The notes below the pieces were generated by a model. The model saw only the letters and a program-made list of their open reading frames with translations, was not told where the DNA came from and did not search any database. From an uncultured Oscillospiraceae bacterium (GTDB lineage: Bacteria > Bacillota > Clostridia > Oscillospirales > Oscillospiraceae), in NCBI GenBank assembly GCA_910577525.1, contig CAJTLI010000002.1:59601-123600 (forward strand): a stretch of 64,000 nucleotides of DNA, written 5' to 3'. Positions 24,588 through 32,013 of the stretch are shown piece by piece. Position 1 is the first letter of the stretch; each line of letters starts with the position of its first letter. Position numbers and translations under genes: made by a program.

Positions 24588-24793
24588 GCCCAGGCGCGGG
24601 GTGTGGACCCCGCCTGTGTTCAGTGTCCGGATACAAGCGGCAGCGCTAATAGGGGGATACCCGTCGAAAGACGCGCGCGCCGGAAGGGTCCATATTTCTT
24701 CCCGTATAGGGCGTCCCCCGTAAAGGGGGTACATAGGGGCGGAGCCCCTATGCGCGCTCTTTGGGTACTTTCTCTCGCGTGAGAGAAAGTACC
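24588..24793 (+). repeat. Right arm of the ~206-bp inverted repeat (3' region of the 60-residue ORF)
   Basis: This arm is homologous to 24056-23850 reversed. It ends in a GGTACTTTCTCTC / GAGAGAAAGTACC hairpin (loop GCGT) and contains CATAGGGGC / GCCCCTATG and CCCCC-GTAAA-GGGGG. Stem bases changed relative to the left arm are changed on both sides, so pairing is kept. The arm ends 18 bp before the phoH stop. Confidence 0.85.
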
Positions 24794-24811
24794 CCGCCGG
24801 AGGCGGCCCTC

Positions 24812-25783
24812 CTACCGCCGTTTAGAGGAACGGCGCTTTTCATCCTCCTCATAGGCCTTGATGATGCGCTGCACAATAACGTGCCGCACCACGTCCGCCC
24901 CGGTGAGCTGGCAGATGGAGATGTCCTCCACGCCCTTCAGCACCCGCATGGCCTCCTTCAGGCCGGACACCTTGTCCGCCGGCAGGTCGATCTGGGTGGC
25001 GTCGCCGGTGATGACGATTTTGGAGCCGAACCCCAGCCGGGTGAGGAACATCTTCATCTGCTCCCGGCTGGTGTTCTGGGCCTCGTCCAGGATGATGAAC
25101 GAGTCGTCCAGGGTGCGTCCCCGCATATAGGCCAGGGGGGCCACCTCAATGTTCCCCCGCTCCAGATACTTCTGATAGGTCTCCGCCCCCAGCATGTCAA
25201 ATAGCGCGTCGTACAGGGGCCGCAGATAGGGGTCCACCTTGGACTGCAAGTCCCCCGGCAGGAACCCCAGCCGCTCCCCCGCCTCCACGGCGGGCCGGGT
25301 CAGAATAATGCGGTTGATCTGCTTCTCCCGAAAGGCCGCCACCGCCGCCGCCACCGCCAGATAGGTCTTGCCCGTGCCGGCGGGGCCCACGCCGATGGTG
25401 ACGGTGCTGTTCTTGATGGCGTCCACATATTTCTGCTGGCCGATGGTCTTGGCCTTGATGGGCTTGCCCTTGGCGGTGACGCACACCACGTCCCCGGCCA
25501 GCTGGGCGATCTTTCCCTCGTTTCCGGAGCGGACCAGCTCGATGATATAGCGCACGTTCTGCTGGCCGATGGCCTCCCCCTTGGCGGACAGCGTCAAAAG
25601 CCCCTGAATCGCCTTGACGGCCCACATGACGTTTTCGCCCTCGCCGGAAATTTTCAGGTTGGACTCCCGGTTCACCACCGACACGTCCAGCTCCTGTTCA
25701 ATCAGGCGGATGTTCTCGTCGAACAGGCCGAACAGGTTGACGGCCTCCTCCATCCGCTCAATGCTGATGCTCTGCTCTGTCAT
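24812..25783 (-). CDS. phoH: PhoH-like ATPase
   Basis: A cytoplasmic P-loop ATPase/RNA helicase-like protein that in bacteria is associated with YbeY and rRNA metabolism. At 323 residues it has family length. Walker A is GPAGTGKTYLAVA, the FILTRPAVEAGERLGFLPGD-type segment is present (RPAVEAGERLGFLPGDLQ), and Walker B/DEAQN is FIILDEAQNTSREQMKMFLTR with GDATQIDLP. It follows yqfD by 60 bp, in the standard yqfC-yqfD-phoH order. The usual next gene, ybeY, is displaced by the inverted-repeat module. Confidence 0.96.
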   Translation of the reverse strand: MTEQSISIERMEEAVNLFGLFDENIRLIEQELDVSVVNRESNLKISGEGENVMWAVKAIQGLLTLSAKGEAIGQQNVRYIIELVRSGNEGKIAQLAGDVVCVTAKGKPIKAKTIGQQKYVDAIKNSTVTIGVGPAGTGKTYLAVAAAVAAFREKQINRIILTRPAVEAGERLGFLPGDLQSKVDPYLRPLYDALFDMLGAETYQKYLERGNIEVAPLAYMRGRTLDDSFIILDEAQNTSREQMKMFLTRLGFGSKIVITGDATQIDLPADKVSGLKEAMRVLKGVEDISICQLTGADVVRHVIVQRIIKAYEEDEKRRSSKRR

Positions 25784-25843
25784 TTTGTATAATCTCCTTG
25801 TGCGCGGCCCCTCCGGCCGCCTTCCTTGGTATCGTCCGCGGCC

Positions 25844-27079
25844 TCACTCCGCGCCGCCCGGCCTCCGCCCGGTCTCCCCAGGCCGCTCCACCGTGCGCCC
25901 GATCTCCTCCCGGCACTCCGCCAGCAGGGTGACGGTGAGCCGTCCGCCCTCCTCTCTGACCGCGAAGTCGGTGCGCAGGACCTCTCCCCGGCCCGCCTCC
26001 ATCAGCTTCTCCAGCCGGAACAGCAGCACCCGCTCCAATCGGGCCTCCGCCTCCTCCCGGTCAACGGCCCCCTCGCTGAGCGTATAGGGCCGGGCCGTCT
26101 CCGTGGTCAGCCACACGGGCCAGGGGCGGTCAAACAGCCTCAGCTGTTCAGTCCTGGTTATTTTATCATATCTCTCACCGGAAATGCTACTGTTTTCAAA
26201 AAAATCCAGGTCGAACCATAAAATTTTTATGCCATGCCGGGTTTGATCCTCCCCCGAGTACTCCTTTACCTGGGCGGAGAGGGGGATTGTCTCCTCCAGA
26301 ATCCGCCAGGTTCTGGCCGTCACCTGTCCGGAGGCATGGACAACCAGCCGGCCAAGATCCACTGTGCTCCCCTCCGGCTCCTTCAAATCCAGCTCCCCGG
26401 TGATGAGCACCTCTCCCTTGGCCACAATGTCCCCGTCCTGGAACAGCGCCCGGCCCGCCTCGGCATGGATGTCCTCAATCATGCCGTCCGTCCTTGACAC
26501 GATGTCGGTGGGGACGTTTTCCTCCAGCACCTGGGGCTTTTTCTCCGCCTCCCGCACCACCACCTCCGCCCGGGTCCCATAGATGTTGATGGCCAGATAG
26601 GACAGCTCCGGAAGACCCAGCAGAGCGGCGTTTGCCGCCTCCTTCTCCTGAATGGCGGGGCCATAGGCCCCGGGGCGCACCCCCACCCGCTGGAGCTGGG
26701 AGAGAATCACCGCCGCCGGAACGGTCTCGTTTCCCGTCACCTCCACCACCAGCAGGAACCGGGACAGGAAGCTCACCGCCAGAAAGCACAGCGCCAGCCC
26801 CGCCACAAAGCCCCACCGCCGCTCCACAAGGCGTCCCGCCGTCACCACCGCCCCGCGGCGGCCCCGCTCGTCCAGCTCGCACATGGCGCGCCGGGCCAGC
26901 TCCTCCAGCCGCCCGCGGTCTCTAAGGGAGATTCGGAAGGTAAAGCTGGTCTCGTCCAGCCAGCACAGCTTCCAAAATTGCAGCCTGTTCTGGGCGCACA
27001 GATTCAGCAGCCGCTCGGGGAAGGCCCCGGTGACTTGGAGCTCCACATAACCCAGCAGCAGATTGATGAGCTTTTTCAT
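25844..27079 (-). CDS. yqfD: Sporulation protein YqfD
   Basis: YqfD is a membrane protein needed for normal sporulation in B. subtilis (sigma-E regulon). The 411-residue sequence starts MKKLINLLLGYVELQVTGAF, has one membrane segment (WGFVAGLALCFLAVSFLSRF, about residues 109-130), and a long extracytoplasmic part with VEVTGNETVPAAVI and DIVSRTDGMIEDI, as in the family. Gene order with yqfC upstream and phoH downstream is diagnostic. It follows yqfC by 41 bp. Exact biochemical role is unknown. Confidence 0.92.
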   Translation of the reverse strand: MKKLINLLLGYVELQVTGAFPERLLNLCAQNRLQFWKLCWLDETSFTFRISLRDRGRLEELARRAMCELDERGRRGAVVTAGRLVERRWGFVAGLALCFLAVSFLSRFLLVVEVTGNETVPAAVILSQLQRVGVRPGAYGPAIQEKEAANAALLGLPELSYLAINIYGTRAEVVVREAEKKPQVLEENVPTDIVSRTDGMIEDIHAEAGRALFQDGDIVAKGEVLITGELDLKEPEGSTVDLGRLVVHASGQVTARTWRILEETIPLSAQVKEYSGEDQTRHGIKILWFDLDFFENSSISGERYDKITRTEQLRLFDRPWPVWLTTETARPYTLSEGAVDREEAEARLERVLLFRLEKLMEAGRGEVLRTDFAVREEGGRLTVTLLAECREEIGRTVERPGETGRRPGGAE

Positions 27080-27120
27080 AGCCTCAATTCCTTTTCAAAC
27101 ACAGTCTGTCCTTCCACGCG

Positions 27121-27396
27121 CTACCCCATGAATTCCACCGCCGCGATGGTCCCCGTGATGAGCAGCTCGTCGGGGGTCATGGCCCGGAGCTCCAGCTCGC
27201 TGCCCCGCACCATCACCACCATGCTGCCGCCGGAAATGTGGATCTCCGACCGCCCATAGGCCAGGATTCCCCGATGGGGCGCCATCCGCAGCTCGCCGTT
27301 CCCCACCACCTCCACCCGCGGAACGTTGGCCACCGCGTCGGCGGGCAGATCAAACATCCGGGACGCCCGGAGCAGCAGTCCCTCTTTTCCTCCCAC
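27121..27396 (-). CDS. yqfC: Sporulation protein YqfC
   Basis: YqfC is a short sporulation protein (YabP/YqfC superfamily) of the mother-cell programme in relatives. The 91-residue product contains RMFDLPADAVANVPRVEVVG, HRGILAYG and a valine/leucine-rich beta region ending in PDELLITGTI, matching family features. The GTG at 27396 sits 6 bp after AGAGGTG and is preferred; the ATG at 27402 abuts that site. The open frame continues much further upstream on this strand but lies opposite the pseudouridine synthase and is not coding there. Confidence 0.85.
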   Translation of the reverse strand: MGGKEGLLLRASRMFDLPADAVANVPRVEVVGNGELRMAPHRGILAYGRSEIHISGGSMVVMVRGSELELRAMTPDELLITGTIAAVEFMG

Positions 27397-27460
27397 GTTC
27401 ATCACCTCTGGCAAGGATATGCCGGGGGGCGCCCCTCCTTGCCTGTCCCCGGGAATTTCA

Positions 27461-27489
27461 TGGACTTTTCTTTTCCTCTGTGATACAAT
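27461..27489 (+). promoter_or_regulatory. Promoter for the RluA-type gene
   Basis: TGGACT (27461-27466), 17-bp spacer, TACAAT (27484-27489). The start codon follows 61 bp later. Confidence 0.55.
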
Positions 27490-27549
27490 ATTCATAAATC
27501 TCACCGGGTCCCGCCCGCAGCGCGGGGCCCGTCCGGAAAGGCGGATTTT

Positions 27550-28440
27550 ATGGAATACAAGCGCAAGCGCGGGGAAGAACCCCCCATCTATACCGTGGCC
27601 GAGCCCGCCGCCCTGCTCCCCTTCCTTCTGGCCGCCCTCAAGGGCAAAAGCCGCAACAACGTGAAATCCCTGCTGTCCCGCCGGCTGGTGGCGGTGGACG
27701 GCGTGCCCGTCTCCCAATTCGACGCGCCGCTGTCCCCCGGCCAGCAGGTGTCTATCCTGTCCGCCTCCGCTCCGAAGGCCGGTCCCCTGCCCTTCCCCAT
27801 CCTCTATGAGGACGAACATCTCATTGTGGTAAACAAGCCCGCCAAGCTGCTCAGCGTGGCGAACGACAAGGAAAAAGCCCGCACCGCCTACCACATAGTC
27901 ACCGACTACGTGAAAAGCAGGCGGGTGGACGACCGCATTTTTGTCCTCCACCGGCTGGACCGGGACACGTCCGGAGTGCTGATGTTCGCCCGGGACCCCG
28001 ACACCAAGGAGCTGTTTCAGTCCCGCTGGAACGACATCGTCACCCGCCGGGGCTATCTGGCGGTGGTGGAGGGGACGCCCAAGCCCGCCCAGAACACCAT
28101 CCGCTCCCACCTGGTGGAGACGGACACCCACCTGAGCTTTTCCGGCCGGCCCGGCCCCAACGCCAAAGAGGCCGTCACCAGCTACCAGGTAATCAAGTCT
28201 GGGAACGGCTTCTCTCTGCTGGATATCAGCATTGAGACGGGACGGAAAAACCAGATCCGGGTGCATATGAAGGAGCTGGGCTGTCCTGTGGCCGGGGACA
28301 AGCAGTACGGCGCCCGCACCAACCCCGTCGGGCGGCTGTGCCTTCACGCAAACGAGCTGTCCTTCACCCACCCCGCCACCAGGGAGCCGGTCACGTTTAA
28401 GGCCAAGATGCCCCGGGATTTCAACCGGGTGTTTCGATAA
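27550..28440 (+). CDS. RluA-family RNA pseudouridine synthase
   Basis: It isomerises uridine to pseudouridine in rRNA or tRNA. The 296-residue protein has an N-terminal S4-like domain (about residues 15-70: NNVKSLLSRRLVAVDGVPVS) and the catalytic RluA domain with HRLDRDTSG at 134-142, Asp137 being the expected nucleophile. GRKNQIRVHMKELGCPVAGD and RLCLHANELSF also match the family. The target among RluC/RluD/YlyB types cannot be decided. It is monocistronic, between its own promoter and a bidirectional terminator. Confidence 0.93.
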   Translation: MEYKRKRGEEPPIYTVAEPAALLPFLLAALKGKSRNNVKSLLSRRLVAVDGVPVSQFDAPLSPGQQVSILSASAPKAGPLPFPILYEDEHLIVVNKPAKLLSVANDKEKARTAYHIVTDYVKSRRVDDRIFVLHRLDRDTSGVLMFARDPDTKELFQSRWNDIVTRRGYLAVVEGTPKPAQNTIRSHLVETDTHLSFSGRPGPNAKEAVTSYQVIKSGNGFSLLDISIETGRKNQIRVHMKELGCPVAGDKQYGARTNPVGRLCLHANELSFTHPATREPVTFKAKMPRDFNRVFR

Positions 28441-28452
28441 ACACAGAGCAAA

Positions 28453-28481
28453 AGCCCGTCTCCATCGGCTGGAGACGGGCT
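28453..28481. terminator. Bidirectional terminator
   Basis: A 12-bp stem (AGCCCGTCTCCA arm, loop TCGGC) with an A-run on the left and T-run on the right. It serves the convergent RluA-type and aminotransferase genes. Confidence 0.9.
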
Positions 28482-28514
28482 TTTTACCACAATCCGGCGC
28501 TGCCGGGCCTCTTC

Positions 28515-29807
28515 TCACTGAGCGGCACCCTCCAGCAGCTTGTCGATGGAGACCAGTTTGACGCAGAGGGTGAAGATCTCCATGGCCGTGCGCAGGTCCG
28601 CCTGAGACGGGTAAGTGGGCGCGATGCGGATGTTGCTGTCGTGGGGGTCTCTGCCGTATGGATAGGTCGCGCCCGCCCCGGTCATCACCACGCCGGCCTT
28701 TTTCGCCTTGGCCACAATCTTCTTCGCGCAGCCGTCCAGGGAGTCAAAGGAGATGAAATAGCCCCCCTTGGGCGTGGTCCATGTCCCGACTCCAAGGCCG
28801 CCCAGCTCACTCTCCAGCGTGTTGATGACGATCTCAAACTTGGGGCGGAGAATATCCGCGTGGAGCCGCATGTGCTCAACCAGGCCGTGGATGTCGCCGA
28901 AAAACCGCACGTGGCGGAGCTGGTTGACCTTGTCGTGGCCGATGGTCTGGATGGCCAGCTGAGCCTTGATCTCCTCCATATTGTTGGGGGAGGTGGCGAT
29001 GGCCGCCAGCCCGGAGCCGGGAAAGCTGATCTTGGAGGTGGATGCAAATTTATATACCAGGTCCGGGTTTCCGGCCCGCTTGCACTCCGCCAGGATCTCA
29101 ATCAGATGATCCTGATCGTGGTCGTACAGGTGATGGACCCCGTAGGCGTTGTCCCAATAGATGCGGAAGTCCTTCGCGGCCGGCTTTAACCGGGCAAAGC
29201 GGCGGACCGTATCGTCCGAGTAGGAGATTCCCTGGGGATTGGAGTACTTGGGAACGCACCAGATTCCCTTGATGGCCTCGTCGGAGGCCACCAGCTCCTC
29301 CACCAGGTTCATATCGGGGCCCGTGGGCGTCATGGGCACATTGATCATCTCAATGCCAAAATACTGGGTGATGGCAAAATGCCGGTCATAGCCCGGAACG
29401 GGACACAGAAACTTGACCTTATCCAGCCTGCACCAGGGCGTGCTTCCCATGACGCCGTGGGTCATGGACCGGGAGATAGTGTCGTACATCACATTCAAGC
29501 TGGAATTTCCATAGATAATGATGCTGTCTATGGGGTTTTCCATCATGTCCCCAATGAGCTCCTTGGCCTCCTTGATCCCGTCCAGGACCCCGTAGTTCCG
29601 GCAGTCGGTGCCGTCTTCGCAGGTCAGGTCGTCGCCGCTGCCCAGCACGTCCATCATCCCCATGGACAGATCCAGCTGCTCCGTGCAGGGCTTGCCTCTG
29701 GCCATGTTCAGGCTCAGGCCCTTTCCCTGATACTCTTTATACTCGGCCTTCAGCTGGGCTTTCAGACTTTCCAGCTCTTCCCTGGTCATTTCCGCGTATG
29801 GCTTCAT
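28515..29807 (-). CDS. Aspartate aminotransferase, subgroup Ic-like PLP enzyme
   Basis: A 430-residue fold-type I PLP enzyme. NMARGKPCTEQLDLS and GNSSLNVMYDTISR near the start, CPVPGYDRHF, VPKYSNPQG and WDNAYGVHHL in the middle, and the Schiff-base lysine in FASTSKISFPGSGLA match the aspartate aminotransferase subgroup Ic (Pfam Asp_aminotransf), proposed to interconvert aspartate/2-oxoglutarate and oxaloacetate/glutamate. Substrate range is inferred. It stands alone between a terminator and its own promoter, close to the glutamate/glutamine synthesis block on the other strand. Confidence 0.88.
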   Translation of the reverse strand: MKPYAEMTREELESLKAQLKAEYKEYQGKGLSLNMARGKPCTEQLDLSMGMMDVLGSGDDLTCEDGTDCRNYGVLDGIKEAKELIGDMMENPIDSIIIYGNSSLNVMYDTISRSMTHGVMGSTPWCRLDKVKFLCPVPGYDRHFAITQYFGIEMINVPMTPTGPDMNLVEELVASDEAIKGIWCVPKYSNPQGISYSDDTVRRFARLKPAAKDFRIYWDNAYGVHHLYDHDQDHLIEILAECKRAGNPDLVYKFASTSKISFPGSGLAAIATSPNNMEEIKAQLAIQTIGHDKVNQLRHVRFFGDIHGLVEHMRLHADILRPKFEIVINTLESELGGLGVGTWTTPKGGYFISFDSLDGCAKKIVAKAKKAGVVMTGAGATYPYGRDPHDSNIRIAPTYPSQADLRTAMEIFTLCVKLVSIDKLLEGAAQ

Positions 29808-29851
29808 TTCATTCTCCTTTCAGTTTAGAAACGGTCAATCAAGGTTGTGGC

Positions 29852-29919
29852 AGATCCATTTAATCAGTGCCTCCCTAAGTCGCGCCTATATTTATACCGC
29901 ATTTTCCACGCCTACGCAA
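29852..29919 (-). promoter_or_regulatory. Aminotransferase promoter and 5' leader with TIR-like sequence
   Basis: TTGCGT (29914-29919), 17 bp and TATAAA (29891-29896) on the minus strand. The leader then reads GGGAGGCACTGATTAAATG (around 29855-29875), which resembles the ends of the MITE-like element at 58200. No partner end was found nearby. The rest of the 463-bp gap 29808-30270 shows no gene apart from the amt promoter and leader. Confidence 0.5.
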
Positions 29920-30128
29920 GCCCCTTTCTGAGCGCCCGGACAGCGCCCAGGCCTTCGCCATCCAAAATCACAGCGCAGGCCCGGAACAATATTGTCCATA
30001 TCCCGCTCTATCTGGGATGCGGAGCGTATAGTTTCCCATTTTTGCAGGCAATTCGCATTTAACATGCACAAGGAAAATAAAATATACGATAAATGTTTGT
30101 AGCGCCCGCCAAAATTGAATCACACTGC

Positions 30129-30157
30129 TTGACATCCTGCAAAAGCAGGTCTATACT
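30129..30157 (+). promoter_or_regulatory. amt promoter
   Basis: TTGACA (30129-30134), 17-bp spacer, TATACT (30152-30157). The spacer contains the dyad CCTGC-AAAA-GCAGG, a possible operator. Confidence 0.8.
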
Positions 30158-30167
30158 GCCCCCATCA

Positions 30168-30207
30168 GGCAAAGGTGCCGGAGAGCTTTCCCGCTCCCGG
30201 CGCTTTT
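30168..30207 (+). promoter_or_regulatory. amt leader: hexaloop hairpin overlapping a terminator
   Basis: GGC-AAAGGT-GCC (30168-30179) can form a small hairpin with a six-base loop having A at position 1 and G at 4, as in ANTAR-binding hairpins. Its right side overlaps the left arm of a terminator hairpin (GTGCCGG at 30175-30181 with CCGGCGC at 30197-30203), followed by TTTT. The folds exclude each other. A second hairpin, GGGGCGTGC / GCGCGCCCC, lies at 30222-30245. Regulation by antitermination is inferred. Confidence 0.5.
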
Positions 30208-30270
30208 CCTGTTCACGCAATGGGGCGTGCCTGCGGGCGCGCCCCAATCTGTTTTGAGGGAGGAATTTCA

Positions 30271-31947
30271 ATGGATATGTCAATTTGGTATCTGGTGGGC
30301 GCTATTTTGGTGTTCTTCATGCAGTGCGGCTTCGCCGCCGTGGAGGCGGGCTTCACCCGGGCCAAGAACGCGGGCAACATCATCATGAAGAACCTGATGG
30401 ACTTCTGCATCGGCACCGTGGTGTTCGTGGCCCTGGGCTACGGCATCATGAACAGCGAGAACTACTTCTTCGGGCTCATCGGACTGCCGGAGTACCAGCT
30501 GTTCACCGACTTCTACGCTTTTGACTGGTCGAACTTTTTCTTCCAGCTGGTGTTCTGCGCCACCGCCGCCACCATCGTCTCCGGGGCCATGGCGGAGCGC
30601 ACCAAGTTCTCCAGCTACTGTATCTACTCCGCGGTGATCTCCGCCGTGGTGTACCCCATCGAGGCGGGCTGGGTGTGGAACGCCCAGGGCTGGCTGGCAC
30701 GTATGGGCTTCATCGACTTCGCCGGGTCCGCCGTTATCCACATGGTGGGCGGCATCTCCGGCCTCATCGGGGCCATCCTGCTGGGGGCCCGCATCGGCAA
30801 ATATGACGGGAAGGGCAATTCCCGGGCCATCCTGGGCCACAACATCCCCCTGGCGGCCATGGGCACCTTCATCCTGTGGTTCTGCTGGTACGGCTTCAAC
30901 GGCGCGGCGGCCTCCGACACCACCCAGATGGCCCAGATTCTGGGCAACACCACCATCGCCCCCGCCGTGGCCACCGTGGCCTGTATGCTGTTCACCTGGG
31001 TCAAGAACGGCAAGCCCGACGTGGGCATGTGCCTCAACGCCCCCCTGGCCGGGCTGGTGGGCATCACCGCCGGCTGCGCCAGCCTGGACGCCCTGGGCTC
31101 CGCCGTGGTGGGCCTTGTCACCGGTATCCTGGTGGTGGTCGTGGTGGAGACCGTGGACACCAAGCTTCACATCGACGACCCGGTGGGCGCTGTGGCGGTC
31201 CACGGCGGCTGCGGTCTGACGGGCACCGTTTTGACCGGCCTGCTGGCCACCGACGGCGGCCTGTTCTACGGCGGCGGCTTCCACCAGCTGGGGGTCCAGT
31301 GCCTGGGGGTGCTGGCCATCGCCGCCTACACCGTAGTCACCATGACCATCGTGTTCCAGATCATCAAGCACACCAACGGCCTGCGGGTGTCCGCCGAGGA
31401 GGAGATCGCCGGACTGGACTCCACCGAGCACGGCCTGCCCTCCGCCTACGCCGACTTCATGCCCTCCACCACCCTCACCGCCATGCCCGGGGCAAACGCC
31501 TTCCCCGAGCCTGTAGCGGCTAAGAGCGGCCGGGGCGTGGACGAGGCCGTCCCCGTCCAGGTGGTCACCGCCCCCATGCCAGCCTCCGACGTGAAGCTGT
31601 CCAAGGTCACGGTGATGTGCAATCAGGCCAAGTTCGAGCAGCTCAAGGCCGCCATGAACGACATCGGCGTCACCGGCATGACCGTCACCCAGGTGCTGGG
31701 CTGCGGCATCCAGAAGGGCCGCACCGAGTATTACCGCGGCGTGCCCCTGTCCATGAACCTGCTGCCCAAGCTCCAGGTGGATATGGTGGTGTCCAAGGTG
31801 CCGGTGGCCCAGGTGGTGGACGCCGCCCGGAAGGCTCTCTATACCGGCCGCATCGGCGACGGCAAGATCTTCGTCTACGGCGTGGAGCAGGCCGTCAAGG
31901 TCCGCACCAACGAGCGGGGCTACGACGCCCTCCAGGGCGAGGAATAA
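30271..31947 (+). CDS. Ammonium transporter fused to a C-terminal PII (GlnB/GlnK) domain
   Basis: Residues 1 to about 405 form an Amt channel with eleven membrane segments. The conduction-pore twin histidines are His157 (SAVIHMVGG) and His311 (VAVHGGCGLTG). A Ser/Pro-rich linker follows, then a full PII signalling domain from about residue 442: T-loop KGRTEYYRGV, with Tyr488 at the position uridylylated in E. coli GlnK, and TGRIGDGKIFV. PII proteins normally bind Amt from the cytoplasm according to ATP/ADP and 2-oxoglutarate; here the regulator is tethered. GAGGGAGG lies 7 bp before the chosen ATG. It heads the nitrogen block. Confidence 0.95.
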   Translation: MDMSIWYLVGAILVFFMQCGFAAVEAGFTRAKNAGNIIMKNLMDFCIGTVVFVALGYGIMNSENYFFGLIGLPEYQLFTDFYAFDWSNFFFQLVFCATAATIVSGAMAERTKFSSYCIYSAVISAVVYPIEAGWVWNAQGWLARMGFIDFAGSAVIHMVGGISGLIGAILLGARIGKYDGKGNSRAILGHNIPLAAMGTFILWFCWYGFNGAAASDTTQMAQILGNTTIAPAVATVACMLFTWVKNGKPDVGMCLNAPLAGLVGITAGCASLDALGSAVVGLVTGILVVVVVETVDTKLHIDDPVGAVAVHGGCGLTGTVLTGLLATDGGLFYGGGFHQLGVQCLGVLAIAAYTVVTMTIVFQIIKHTNGLRVSAEEEIAGLDSTEHGLPSAYADFMPSTTLTAMPGANAFPEPVAAKSGRGVDEAVPVQVVTAPMPASDVKLSKVTVMCNQAKFEQLKAAMNDIGVTGMTVTQVLGCGIQKGRTEYYRGVPLSMNLLPKLQVDMVVSKVPVAQVVDAARKALYTGRIGDGKIFVYGVEQAVKVRTNERGYDALQGEE

Positions 31948-31956
31948 GCGCAAACG

Positions 31957-31985
31957 CAGGGCAAGGGTCTATCACCCTTGCCCTG
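31957..31985 (+). terminator. Hairpin between amt and purF
   Basis: A 12-bp stem, CAGGGCAAGGGT with its complement and loop CTATC, without a T-run. It may attenuate or protect the mRNA rather than terminate; no separate purF promoter was recognised in the 66-bp gap. Confidence 0.5.
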
Positions 31986-32013
31986 TGGGCGTTGACATAA
32001 GGGAGTGTTACAA

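Noticed and set aside
27403..28518. N-terminal extension of yqfC
   Set aside because: It runs antisense through the RluA-type gene, and the YqfC family is about 90 residues.
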